Assembly: GCA_963703145.1 (NCBI GenBank)
Contig: OY969793.1
Coordinates: 3,286,001 to 3,350,000, forward strand
Source: Bog-756 sp963703145
GTDB lineage: Bacteria > Actinomycetota > Acidimicrobiia > Acidimicrobiales > RAAP-2
DNA: 64,000 nt
Direction of reading: 5' to 3'
Under the pieces are notes generated by a model, which was given only the letters and a program-made list of their open reading frames with translations, was not told the DNA's origin and made no database searches. Below are positions 42,499 to 50,947 of this stretch, one piece after another. Within the stretch, counting starts at the first letter, position 1, and every line of letters begins with the position of its first letter. The translations under genes were made by a program, and so were the position numbers.

Positions 42499-43596
42499 TC
42501 AGGCTCGGGGTCGCCGCTTCTCGGGGTCGTAGATGGCGAGGGGCGCAACGGTGGCGCCGATCGTCCGGTCGCCGCAGTCGACCTCGAGACGCTGGCCGTC
42601 GATGGCCACGGCCGTATCGAGAATGGCCAGGGCCAGGGGGCCAAAGCGCGGGCTGGAGGCCGGGCTGGTTAGGGTGCCCACCGGCTCCCCCTCCCGGGTG
42701 ACTCCGACGCCATAGTCGGGGAGTTCGTCGGTTTCCAGACGCAGCGTCTTGAACCGGCGGGGCGGCATCGGACCTACTGAGGCGAGCGCGTCACAGCCGA
42801 TGAAGTCGACCTTGCCCACGGCGACCATGGCGTCGAAGGAGAGGTCGTAGGGCGTGATCTCGTGGGGGTTGTAGTCGTACTCGAGCACCACGAGGCCAGC
42901 CTCCACGCGGAGCACCTCGACGATGGCCACGCCATAGGGTCGAGCTCCCAGCTGGGCTACCACCACCTCCCAGAGGTCGGCGGCGTGTTCTGGGCGGCAA
43001 AACAGCTCGTAGCCCAGTTCCCCTCCGAAACCCGTGCGCGAGACGAAGCAAGGGACCCCGCCCACCGTGGTCGGCTCCGGAAGGAAGCGGAAATAGCCGA
43101 GGCCTGAGATATCGGCTCCGCACAGCGGGGCCAGAGCTTCACGGGCCCTCGGGCCCTGTAGTCCGAGGTGGGGCATCGACGGTGTGATCGATTCGACCTC
43201 CACGGCCATGCCCCCGGTGGCCTCCGCGAAATGGCCCTCATGGTCAGAGCCGTTGGTCATAACCCAGACCCGGTCCTCGAGCCGGTAGACGGTACCGTCG
43301 TCGATCATCAGGCCGTCGTCGTCGCAGAATGCGCCGTAGCGGACCTGGCCGACCGCCAGACCGAGGATGTTGTTCGAGTGGACCCGTTGGGCCGCGGCCA
43401 ACGCGTCGGGTCCCCGGAATTCCCACTTGTTGAGAGGGGAGACGTCCCAGACCCCGAGGTCCTCGCGCACCGCTCGGTACTCGGCGGCCTCGTCCCCGAA
43501 GCTGTCGCCCCAGAACCACCCGCCTTCTTCCATGAACGTGCCGCCCATGGCGGAGGCAGCTTCATAGAAGGGGCTACGGAGGGATTCGTCGGTCAC
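42499..43596 (-). CDS. GcvT/aminomethyltransferase-like (folate-dependent demethylase family) protein
   Basis: 365 residues. EYRAVREDLGVWDVSPLNKWEFRGPDALAAAQRVHSNN and LGLQGPRAREALAPL, then SRTGFGGELGYELFCRPEHAADLWEVV and YGVAIVEVLRVEAGLVV, are the classic GcvT domain landmarks, with the C-terminal barrel ending at GATVAP. Relatives take a methyl or one-carbon group to tetrahydrofolate, including glycine cleavage T protein, dimethylglycine dehydrogenase parts and DMSP demethylase DmdA. The other glycine-cleavage genes are absent, so a stand-alone demethylase is the better guess. The GTG start has TAGGGT 6 nt upstream. Confidence 0.82.
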   Translation of the reverse strand: MTDESLRSPFYEAASAMGGTFMEEGGWFWGDSFGDEAAEYRAVREDLGVWDVSPLNKWEFRGPDALAAAQRVHSNNILGLAVGQVRYGAFCDDDGLMIDDGTVYRLEDRVWVMTNGSDHEGHFAEATGGMAVEVESITPSMPHLGLQGPRAREALAPLCGADISGLGYFRFLPEPTTVGGVPCFVSRTGFGGELGYELFCRPEHAADLWEVVVAQLGARPYGVAIVEVLRVEAGLVVLEYDYNPHEITPYDLSFDAMVAVGKVDFIGCDALASVGPMPPRRFKTLRLETDELPDYGVGVTREGEPVGTLTSPASSPRFGPLALAILDTAVAIDGQRLEVDCGDRTIGATVAPLAIYDPEKRRPRA

Positions 43597-43602
43597 TCGG
43601 TG

Positions 43603-43608
43603 ACCCTA
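43603..43608 (-). promoter_or_regulatory. -10 box TAGGGT for leaderless GcvT-like gene
   Basis: On the minus strand TAGGGT ends exactly 6 nt before the GTG at 43596, without a Shine-Dalgarno sequence. Confidence 0.45.
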
Positions 43609-43671
43609 GCAACCGGGCCTTGCCTGGTGCGGCCGTACTCACACGGAGCACCTCCCGACACTTGCCGCGCG

Positions 43672-44238
43672 TCACGCAGTCGTCGGTCCGATCGTCGCAG
43701 GATCGCGTCCGGTATAGGCAAGGAGCTTGTCTTCGGCGGACGAGCCGGGAGGAACAGGAATCTCCGGCTTGAACACCCCTATCCGCTGCTCCTCGGTAAA
43801 GCGGCCGTGAATGACCTGGTACGCCGCGTTAGCCAGACCCTCGGGCATCGTGGGGTCCTGGCCAGTCGATGTGGCCAGATCCCAGCCGTGAAGTAACTGG
43901 TCACTGAATGCGATACCCAGAAGTGAGCCCGTCTTGTCGAGGACTCCAGGTTGTCCAAATACGCGTAACATCTGCGCGCTCAGCTGGCTGAGATCGGCGA
44001 CGGGATCCTTGGTGACGAGATCGGGAGGTGTGGGCGAGGGCGGGGTGGCATCGTCACGCCCTCCCGCCGCGGCCACAAAGTAGCGTTGCGTCTCGAGCAC
44101 ATGGCTCATCAGGGTGCTTACATTCCAACCGGGGCAGGTGGTCGGGGCACTGCCCATCGTGGCAGCGCCGGCCACTTTGGCCAGCGTCCAATCGCTCGCT
44201 TGTTGATAGAGATCCAACAGGTCGAGATCCACGGGCAT
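43672..44238 (-). CDS. TIGR03086-type metal-binding protein (mycothiol-dependent isomerase fold)
   Basis: 188 residues from ATG 44238 with aggagg upstream. The N-terminal four-helix bundle carries TTCPGWNVSTLMSHVLETQRYF and later AFSDQLLHGWDLATSTG, the TIGR03086/MDMPI pattern in which His residues (SHV, LHGWD) and an acid hold a divalent metal. It is the second of this superfamily in the window. The role is unknown; thiol transfer involving mycothiol is an inference from fold. It is divergent from the binding protein at 44600. Confidence 0.75.
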   Translation of the reverse strand: MPVDLDLLDLYQQASDWTLAKVAGAATMGSAPTTCPGWNVSTLMSHVLETQRYFVAAAGGRDDATPPSPTPPDLVTKDPVADLSQLSAQMLRVFGQPGVLDKTGSLLGIAFSDQLLHGWDLATSTGQDPTMPEGLANAAYQVIHGRFTEEQRIGVFKPEIPVPPGSSAEDKLLAYTGRDPATIGPTTA

Positions 44239-44599
44239 CTCCTCCTCTACTCGCAACACGGCCCATACCCACCATCGGGCCGTTGTATACCGGGAACAGG
44301 TTCGGGCGAGCGTGAGAGCCGCCACGAATCGGGCGGGCGCCTTGGTCGAGGCCGGTTGTTCTGCCGGGATGATCTGCCTACCTGGGACGGTGGCCCCACC
44401 GGCCAGGCCAGTTGCCGTTTGGGGCGATCAGGTAGGGAGGGCTTCCGGCCACCGCGATGGGAGGGATGCTCAGGCATTCACGGGGGGGCCTGTACGCCCG
44501 ACCAGAAACGTGCAAACCTACACGCAGCGCGCTGTCGGGGGACAGAGTGGTGAGCAGGAGGGGCTGACCGTTCGGCGGCGCCAGAACCAGGGGGAAGGC
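44239..44599. other. Divergent intergenic region, no gene seen
   Basis: 361 bases between the TIGR03086 gene and the ligand-binding protein. Apart from aggagg near 44239 (minus strand) and ggggaagg at 44591 (plus strand), nothing recognisable was found. The plus-strand frame upstream of 44600 is open but not protein-like. Confidence 0.4.
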
Positions 44600-45898
44600 A
44601 TGAGATCCACATATTCCGGGAGTTCGCCGGGTCGCAGTGTTGCCGTCGCGCTCGTCGCGCTCACCGCGCTGGCGGGAGCGTTGGTGGTTGGGCCAAGCGC
44701 CCAGGCGGCGACGAGTTCGTCGGGTCGCTCCCCGATCCCGTCATCAGCCTTCAAGTCCTCGCCCGGAATCACCGCGTCGACAGTGACGGTCGGAAACGTG
44801 TCCACCGAGGCGTTGGGTCTGTTCACTGGCTCGATTGTGGGGTCTAAGGCCTACGCGGCCTACGTCAACTCAAACGGCGGCATCAACGGTCGGAAGCTGA
44901 TCGTGGATGGTCAAGACGACGGGTTCACGGGTGCGAAGAACAAACAGTTGACCCAGAGCTCGGTTCAGAACGATTTCGCCATGGTCGGCAGCTTCTCTCT
45001 CGAGGACAGCTTCGGTGAGACCGTAATCGCCCAGAATCCCGACTTCCCGGACGTCTCGACCACCCTCGATCCGAGCCTTGCCCAGCTCCCCAACTCCTTC
45101 AGCGCCAATCCCACCGGAAAGGGCTGGCCCACGGGACCGGCCAACTATTTCGCGAAGAAGTACCCCCAGCAGGTGAAGCACACCGGGGTGCTGGCTTCGA
45201 CGTACGGATCGGCCCTCGCGATCTGGAAAAAGGAGAAATTGGTCCTGCAACATGCCGGTTACAAGATCCCCTACTTCGCCACTGTGCCCGTGACCCAACA
45301 GGATTTCACCCAGAACGTCATCACGATGCGAAACACGGGTGTCCAACTCGTCTACATCGATCAGCTTCCACAGAACTATGCAGGCGCACTGCTCAAAGCA
45401 CTGAATCAGCAGAACTTCCATCCGAAGCTCGTCATCGGAACAGCCGCATACAGCACTGAACTTGTCCCTTCAGCTGGAGGGCCAGCGGCGGCCGACGGGA
45501 GCAATGTGGAGATGCCCAATGCCCTGTTCCTCGGCGAGGATGCATCCCTGATTCCTGCCGACGCCGCCTTCTTGAAGTGGGTGCAGAAAGTCTCGCCCGG
45601 ATTCAAAGCGGACTACTACACACTCGCCGGCTGGGCCAACGCCCAACTCTTCGTGCAGGCGTTGAAGGCAGCCGGAAAGAATCCCACACGGGGATCAGTG
45701 CAGCAACAACTCCGTAAGATCACCTCGTTCAATGCGTCGGGGCTGCTCGCACCCACCAACCCGGGAGTCGGCCTGCCCTCCACCTGTTACGTGGTTGCGA
45801 AGATCGTCAACGGAAAGTTCGTCCGAACGGATGATCCCCCCATCAGCGGAGCGACGCACGGCTATCGGTGCGACGGCGGATACTCGGTGCCGAAGTAA
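44600..45898 (+). CDS. Periplasmic ligand-binding protein, branched-chain amino acid (Leu/Ile/Val) ABC type
   Basis: 432 residues. Signal peptide with hydrophobic core VAVALVALTALAGALVV, cleavage near AQAATS. ITASTVTVGNVSTEALGLFTGSIVGSKAYAAYVNSNGGINGRKLIVDGQDDGF is the start of the type-I periplasmic binding fold. VGSFSLEDSFG, VYIDQLPQNYAGALLKALNQQNF and GEDASLIPADAAFLKWVQKVSPGFKADYYTLAGWANAQLF follow. It captures a small organic ligand outside the membrane. Permease and ATPase genes are absent nearby, and a close paralogue is at 49405. ATG 44600 has ggggaagg upstream. An amidohydrolase follows. Confidence 0.85.
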   Translation: MRSTYSGSSPGRSVAVALVALTALAGALVVGPSAQAATSSSGRSPIPSSAFKSSPGITASTVTVGNVSTEALGLFTGSIVGSKAYAAYVNSNGGINGRKLIVDGQDDGFTGAKNKQLTQSSVQNDFAMVGSFSLEDSFGETVIAQNPDFPDVSTTLDPSLAQLPNSFSANPTGKGWPTGPANYFAKKYPQQVKHTGVLASTYGSALAIWKKEKLVLQHAGYKIPYFATVPVTQQDFTQNVITMRNTGVQLVYIDQLPQNYAGALLKALNQQNFHPKLVIGTAAYSTELVPSAGGPAAADGSNVEMPNALFLGEDASLIPADAAFLKWVQKVSPGFKADYYTLAGWANAQLFVQALKAAGKNPTRGSVQQQLRKITSFNASGLLAPTNPGVGLPSTCYVVAKIVNGKFVRTDDPPISGATHGYRCDGGYSVPK

Positions 45899-46044
45899 GC
45901 ACCGGAAATCGACGTCTGTCGTCTACGACAGCTCGGCTGTGCCCACAGCACCGTGATCGTGGACCGCGAAAGGTGCGCCTTTTCTTCAGGTGGCCCGGCG
46001 GCTAGACAGACACCATCAGCACGTGGAGCACGAAGAGGGACTGC

Positions 46045-47226
46045 ATGACGATCGATTTCACGACCTTTGACGCCGACAACCACTACTACGAGGCCACCGA
46101 CGCGTTCACCAGGCACCTCGACCCGAAGATGGCCGGGCGGGCCATGCGATGGGCCGAGGTCAACGGACGCCAGCGTCTGCTCGTGGGGGGCAAGGTCAAC
46201 CGATTCATCCCCAATCCCACCTTTGACCCCGTGGCCAAGCCGGGCAGCCTCGACGAGTATTTTCGCGGTCGCAACCCAGAATCGAAGGACATCGGGGCGC
46301 TGTTCGGTGACCTCGAACCGATCCGACCCGAGTACCGCGACCGGGATGCTCGCCTGAAGGTCATGGAGGCCCAGGGCATCGATGGGTGCTTCCTCTTCCC
46401 AACCCTGGCCGTTGGCATGGAAGAGGCCCTGGCCCACGACCCCGAGGCCGCCGTTGCTGCCTTCCACGCCTTCAATCGCTGGCTGGACGAGGACTGGGGA
46501 TACGCCTATCAAGAGCGCATCTTCGCCGCCCCGATGATCCCGCTCGTCGATGTCGACGCCGCCGTAGCAGAGCTTGAAGAGGTGCTGTCCAAGGACGCCC
46601 GTATCGTCTCTATCAAGGGTGGTCCTGCTCATACCCCAACTGGACTCACCTCTCCGGGTGATCACCGGTTCGATCCATTCTGGGCCCGGGTGAACGAGGC
46701 GGGGGTCACCGTCGGAATTCACTCTGGAGACGCTGGCTATGAGCGCTATGTCAACGATTGGGAACCCTCGGGAGAATTCCGGGCGTTCAACTACAGCCCG
46801 TTGCGCATCGTCCTCAGCTCGGACCGACCGCCGTACGAGACGATGGCGGCGCTGGTCTGCCAGGGGATCTTCGACCGCTTCCCCAGGGTTCGCGTCGCGA
46901 GCATCGAGTCCGGATCGGACTGGGTGCTCACGCTGGTCAAGAAGCTCAAGAAGGTCCGCGGCCAGATGCCCATGGGGTTTGCCTCCGACCCGATCGAGGC
47001 GCTCCAGGATCATGTGTGGGTCGCTCCCTACTACGAGGACGACCTAGCCGGCGTCAAGGCAGCCATCGGCGTCGATCACATGCTGTTCGGTTCCGACTGG
47101 CCGCATGCTGAAGGGCTGGCCGAACCGAGATCGTTCGCCGACGATTTGGCCTCCCAGGGCTTCACCGACGAGGAGATCCGGATCGTCATGAGTGACAACG
47201 GAAGGGTGCTGACACAGAGGATCTGA
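46045..47226 (+). CDS. Amidohydrolase-2 family (TIM-barrel) protein
   Basis: 393 residues of the PF04909-like decarboxylase/hydrolase group. FDADNHYYE near the start replaces the D-x-H-x-H metal motif with D-x-D-N-H. GCFLFPTLAVGMEEAL and SIKGGPAHTPTG follow, as does GVTVGIHSGDAGYERY (metal His). VDHMLFGSDWPHAEGLAEP closes the barrel with the conserved GSDWPH acid. Characterised relatives decarboxylate or hydrolyse aromatic and cyclic acids using one zinc or manganese ion. It is downstream of a ligand-binding protein on the same strand; ATG with gaggg upstream. Confidence 0.85.
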   Translation: MTIDFTTFDADNHYYEATDAFTRHLDPKMAGRAMRWAEVNGRQRLLVGGKVNRFIPNPTFDPVAKPGSLDEYFRGRNPESKDIGALFGDLEPIRPEYRDRDARLKVMEAQGIDGCFLFPTLAVGMEEALAHDPEAAVAAFHAFNRWLDEDWGYAYQERIFAAPMIPLVDVDAAVAELEEVLSKDARIVSIKGGPAHTPTGLTSPGDHRFDPFWARVNEAGVTVGIHSGDAGYERYVNDWEPSGEFRAFNYSPLRIVLSSDRPPYETMAALVCQGIFDRFPRVRVASIESGSDWVLTLVKKLKKVRGQMPMGFASDPIEALQDHVWVAPYYEDDLAGVKAAIGVDHMLFGSDWPHAEGLAEPRSFADDLASQGFTDEEIRIVMSDNGRVLTQRI

Positions 47227-47482
47227 GCTGACCACCGCTGAGATGGGCGCCAGCCGCCAGCTGAATCAGTAGACGCGGGGACGATGTGGCGATGGAGAAT
47301 CGCGGGCACCCGGTCGCCAATCTCCAGATGGATTCCCGTGCAGATGGCTTCGATCGAGTCGCTCTCGAACCCTGTACCCGTTGCATCCGCCGCCTGATCG
47401 ATCAGGTGGACCGCCAGCGATCATTTGGGAGTCGGGAGCACCAATTCCTGCCGGCTCCCCCCGTGAGGACCCTGGTCGATGA

Positions 47483-48592
47483 TCATTGCTCGTTGTTCCT
47501 GGTCGATCCGCTCGGTATAGCTGGTGAGATGCGGAGTCCTCGACCGGTGATGAGCGGAAGGTCGAGAACGGTCCGAATGCCTGGTTCTGCTGCACAGACC
47601 ACCGGGATCGAATTGACAGCGTGCATCGCCGTGGCCACCGAGGCGGCGTCCACGTGTGCCTTGATCGGCAACGGACTAGCGGGATCCAGGCTCCCCAATG
47701 CCAGCATGCTCAGGCGTATCGACGGCGACCCCTCGATATCGATGGACCAACCATCGGGTCGTCGGGAGGGGTAGCTCTTCGGCCGGGTGTCGCCGACCCA
47801 CCACCAGGCGTCGATCGAGAGCAGATCCCGGCCGGCGGCGACTCCCGTCCAACGGAAATGCTGTCCGCTGACCGTGCCGGCCGCCACGGTGCCCGACAGA
47901 ATGTCGATTGGTCCATCGGCCACCAGGAGGTCCTGGGATTCCGTGCACCGGTCGAGCTCCACCCCCAGGCCCGCCGCCACCATGTAGATGGACTCCTTGA
48001 AGTACCCGCTCATCGTTTGGGCATAGGGATTGGAGGCAAGTGTGGCCGCCTCGGGGGAGGATCCGAACCGGGCATTCTCGAACACCATGGCCCGGGACTC
48101 CAGCAGGGACCAGTTCCCCACCTCGTGGACTTCAACGTGGTCGAGTGATCGCAGGAGTCCCGTGGATGCCAGCACCAATAGGTCGCCCACGAAGCCTGGG
48201 TTGATGCCGGTCCCGTGCACCGAGGTTCCTCCCCGACGGCATGCGTCGGTCAGCGGGTCCACCACGGACGGTCCATAGGCCGGCGGGTAAAAGAGAAACG
48301 GCGTGGCCACCACATTCGTTCCGCCCGCCAACAGGCCGCAGACCTCATCGAGGTCTGGGATACGAGGGGTGTAGCAGACGGCATCGGCACCGCCGGCCAG
48401 CGCTAATCCGGGGTCCCTCGTGGCTTTGATGCCGGTCGGAGGCTGACCACAGAGATCACCGGCGTCAACGCCGTCCTTTTCCGGCGAGTAGACGACCACG
48501 CCGACCAGTTCGAGGTCCGGGTGCTCGATGATCGCCTGCAACGCCTCACGACCAACCGGTCCCGTTGCCCACTGCACGACCCGCAGTCCCAT
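47483..48592 (-). CDS. DapB-fold NAD(P)H-dependent oxidoreductase (2,4-diaminopentanoate dehydrogenase-like)
   Basis: 369 residues. LRVVQWATGPVGREALQAIIEHPDLELVGVVVYSPEKDGVDAGDLCG is the nucleotide-binding start. DAVCYTPRIPDLDEVCGLLAGGTNVVATPFLFYPP and GTGINPGFVGDLLVL match the copy at 39773, with about the same length. Function unknown, likely NADPH-dependent reduction or amine oxidation. It starts 9 nt after the stop of a TetR gene on the same strand, so regulator and enzyme form an operon and the TetR effector may be the enzyme's substrate. Confidence 0.8.
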   Translation of the reverse strand: MGLRVVQWATGPVGREALQAIIEHPDLELVGVVVYSPEKDGVDAGDLCGQPPTGIKATRDPGLALAGGADAVCYTPRIPDLDEVCGLLAGGTNVVATPFLFYPPAYGPSVVDPLTDACRRGGTSVHGTGINPGFVGDLLVLASTGLLRSLDHVEVHEVGNWSLLESRAMVFENARFGSSPEAATLASNPYAQTMSGYFKESIYMVAAGLGVELDRCTESQDLLVADGPIDILSGTVAAGTVSGQHFRWTGVAAGRDLLSIDAWWWVGDTRPKSYPSRRPDGWSIDIEGSPSIRLSMLALGSLDPASPLPIKAHVDAASVATAMHAVNSIPVVCAAEPGIRTVLDLPLITGRGLRISPAIPSGSTRNNEQ

Positions 48593-48601
48593 CGATCTCG
48601 C

Positions 48602-49192
48602 TCAGCCTGGGTCGATCAGTCGGGCCACAGTATCCATGCGTTGAACAACTTTGAGAAAGTCTTCGTTGCCGGTACCCGCGAACATCATTGCGCCGCTGTA
48701 GGCCATGAACAGCGTGTCGACAAGGTCGGGGTCGTCGAATGGCCCGAGTGCGGTCCGGAGCCGGTCGATGAGCACCCTTGCCACCGCTCCTCGGAGCCGT
48801 CGGACGTCAGCTTCGTCGGAGAGGATCGACGCGAAGATGGATCTGGCCAGCGCCGAGTTACCGGCGAGCATGACGGCTGGTGCCTCGACAGCAGCCCGGA
48901 CCCGGCCCACGAAGGTCTCGGTGGCCACGGTCTCGGGCGCCGGCAGCGATTGCATCTGCCGCCAGTAGAGCTCAGAGATGAGATGCGCCTTCGAGGTGAA
49001 ATAGCTGTATGCCGTGGTGTGGGTGACGCCGGCCCGCTGTGCCACTGCCCGGATCGTCAACTTGTCGTAACCGACGTCACCCAGCTCGGCCTGCCCTGCA
49101 TTCAGCAGAGCGGAAACCGTCAACGATTGCCGCTCGGACAGTGATTGACGGGGCCGGATCAACAGAACCGGGACGTCCTCGATACGCGTCAT
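48602..49192 (-). CDS. TetR-family transcriptional regulator
   Basis: 196 residues from ATG 49192. LTVSALLNAGQAELGDVGYDKLTIRAVAQRAGVTHTTAYSYFTSKAHLISELYWR is a standard TetR helix-turn-helix, including AVAQRAGVTHTTAYSYFTSK as the recognition helix. The C-terminal helices form the ligand pocket. It is the first gene of an operon with the DapB-like enzyme. Divergent from the binding protein at 49405, it is the natural candidate to bind the 212-bp region between them, where TTGACAC occurs twice in direct orientation 19 bp apart. Confidence 0.88.
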   Translation of the reverse strand: MTRIEDVPVLLIRPRQSLSERQSLTVSALLNAGQAELGDVGYDKLTIRAVAQRAGVTHTTAYSYFTSKAHLISELYWRQMQSLPAPETVATETFVGRVRAAVEAPAVMLAGNSALARSIFASILSDEADVRRLRGAVARVLIDRLRTALGPFDDPDLVDTLFMAYSGAMMFAGTGNEDFLKVVQRMDTVARLIDPG

Positions 49193-49285
49193 GACGAGTT
49201 GGTGCGGGAGCCGAGATGGTGTAGCCACACATCGCTGGTCATGGTCTCCCCTTGCATTCGGGTCGCCGGGTGTTGCTGATGCCGG

Positions 49286-49310
49286 TTGACACGGCTTTTC
49301 TAGATTGACA
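49286..49310. promoter_or_regulatory. Direct repeat TTGACAC x2, promoter/operator candidate
   Basis: TTGACAC at 49286 and again at 49305, 19 bp apart. The second is followed at 17-nt spacing by CAATGT, so it could be the -35 box for the binding-protein gene at 49405. The duplication suggests a bound regulator, likely the divergent TetR. Confidence 0.35.
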
Positions 49311-49404
49311 CCTGTAAAACACCATGGCAATGTGACGGTGCGTCAGATGCATCCCGATTCGGGACGGTGGGTCTGGGCGGATTCGGCGTCGGGATGGGGG
49401 GACG

Positions 49405-50736
49405 ATGGGCTTGCATCGGAACATGATGATCAGTGTTGTAGGAGGACTGCGCGCCGTTCGTCCCCGAGCACGGACGGCGGGGTCGGTCGCCCTGGTTGTC
49501 GTGCTCGGTACATGCTCATTGATGCTGAGCGCACCGGCCAGCGCTGCCCCCGCGGGCTCTGGTTTCCCTGCCATTCCGGCGGCGGCATTCAAAAACCACA
49601 CGGGCGTCACTGCGAAGAGCGTCACGGTGGGCAATATCTCTACGCAATCGTCCGGACTATTCACCGGTGCAAAGGTGGGGACTGAGGCGTACGCCGCCTA
49701 TGTCAACTCTCTGGGCGGTGTCGATGGGCGCAAGGTCATCGTGGACGCAGAGAACGACCAATTCCAGGGAGGTCCGAACAAGGACGAGACACGGTCAGCG
49801 GTCGAGAGCGATTTTGCTCTAGTGGGGAGCTTCTCGCTCGAGGACAGTTTCGGGGCGCCGGTCCTTGCCGCCAATCCCGATGTGTCGAACGTCTCGGTCG
49901 CGTTGAGCCAATCGGCCAGCGATCTTTCCAACACCTTTAGCGCCTCACCCGTCCGCTTCGGCTGGCAGCTTGGTGGCCTTGCCTATTTCAAGAAGCTGTA
50001 TCCGTCTGCGATCGGCAAGACCGGCGCAATCCTGTCCAGCCTGCCTTCAGCGCAAAAGACATGGACCGCAGAGAAACAGGCAATGGCATCGCTCGGTTAC
50101 AAGGTCATCGCGCAGCCGACCTATGTCGTTACGTCAACGGATTTCACCCAGACGGTCGTGGCCATGAAGAACGCAGGGGTACGAATTCTCTTCCTGGAAC
50201 AACTGCCCCAGAACTATGCGGGTGCGGTAATCCAGGACCTCAACCAGCAGAACTTCCATCCCGTGGTGGTCCTCGGAACGGGGGGGTATAGCGAAGCATT
50301 CGTGCCGAGTTCTGGGGGTGCGAAGAACGCCAAGGGCATTTGGCTCGATCAGGACACGGCCCTGTACCTCGGGGAGGATGCCACGGCACTCCCGGCAGAC
50401 AAGACCTTCCTGCATTGGGTCCAGGTTGTGAGTCCCGGGTTCAAAGCTGACCTCTACACCTTGTACGGATGGCTCTCCGGCGAGCTGTTCACGCAGGCGC
50501 TCAGGGCAGCTGGCACCACGCCGAGCCGCGGGTCTCTGCTCCAACAGCTCCGGAAGATCACTTCGTTCACAGGCGGGGGTCTGGTGGGTGACGTCAATCC
50601 GGCCGCCAAAGTCCCGAGCAATTGCTACATCATCGCCCGGGTTAGTAGCGGCAAGTTCCAGCGTTACCAGGATCCGCCGATCAACGGACCAACCCACGGG
50701 TTCCGCTGCGACAGGCCCTTCTTCTACGCCAAGTAG
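49405..50736 (+). CDS. Periplasmic ligand-binding protein, branched-chain amino acid ABC type (paralogue)
   Basis: 443 residues. Signal peptide SVALVVVLGTCSLMLSAPASAAPAG, then the type-I binding fold: VTAKSVTVGNISTQSSGLFTGAKVGTEAYAAYVNSLGGVDGRKVIVDAEND, VGSFSLEDSFGAPVLAAN, ILFLEQLPQNYAGAVIQDLNQQNFHP, LGEDATALPADKTFLHWVQVVSPGFKAD. It aligns along its whole length with the protein at 44600, down to an identical-pattern DPPI-x-G-x-T-H-G-x-RCD ending. Again no permease or ATPase lies nearby. The ligand is unknown, probably similar to but not the same as its paralogue's. Confidence 0.85.
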   Translation: MGLHRNMMISVVGGLRAVRPRARTAGSVALVVVLGTCSLMLSAPASAAPAGSGFPAIPAAAFKNHTGVTAKSVTVGNISTQSSGLFTGAKVGTEAYAAYVNSLGGVDGRKVIVDAENDQFQGGPNKDETRSAVESDFALVGSFSLEDSFGAPVLAANPDVSNVSVALSQSASDLSNTFSASPVRFGWQLGGLAYFKKLYPSAIGKTGAILSSLPSAQKTWTAEKQAMASLGYKVIAQPTYVVTSTDFTQTVVAMKNAGVRILFLEQLPQNYAGAVIQDLNQQNFHPVVVLGTGGYSEAFVPSSGGAKNAKGIWLDQDTALYLGEDATALPADKTFLHWVQVVSPGFKADLYTLYGWLSGELFTQALRAAGTTPSRGSLLQQLRKITSFTGGGLVGDVNPAAKVPSNCYIIARVSSGKFQRYQDPPINGPTHGFRCDRPFFYAK

Positions 50737-50947
50737 CACCCTGCAGCCACCAATCAGATGCTGGGTTGCAGTCAATCGTGATCCTCAATGTTGTGGCTGA
50801 GCGAACCGAATGGAGTGCGCGAGCGGAGGGCTCGTGCGCCATCTGAGGGCTGACCCGATAAGAGGCGTGGTTGCCCAGCTTCGCGTTCGCCCCCGCCCTT
50901 CTCCCACCTACCTCAGCCAAGCTCACCGCGGAGCTGAACGTTGTCGC

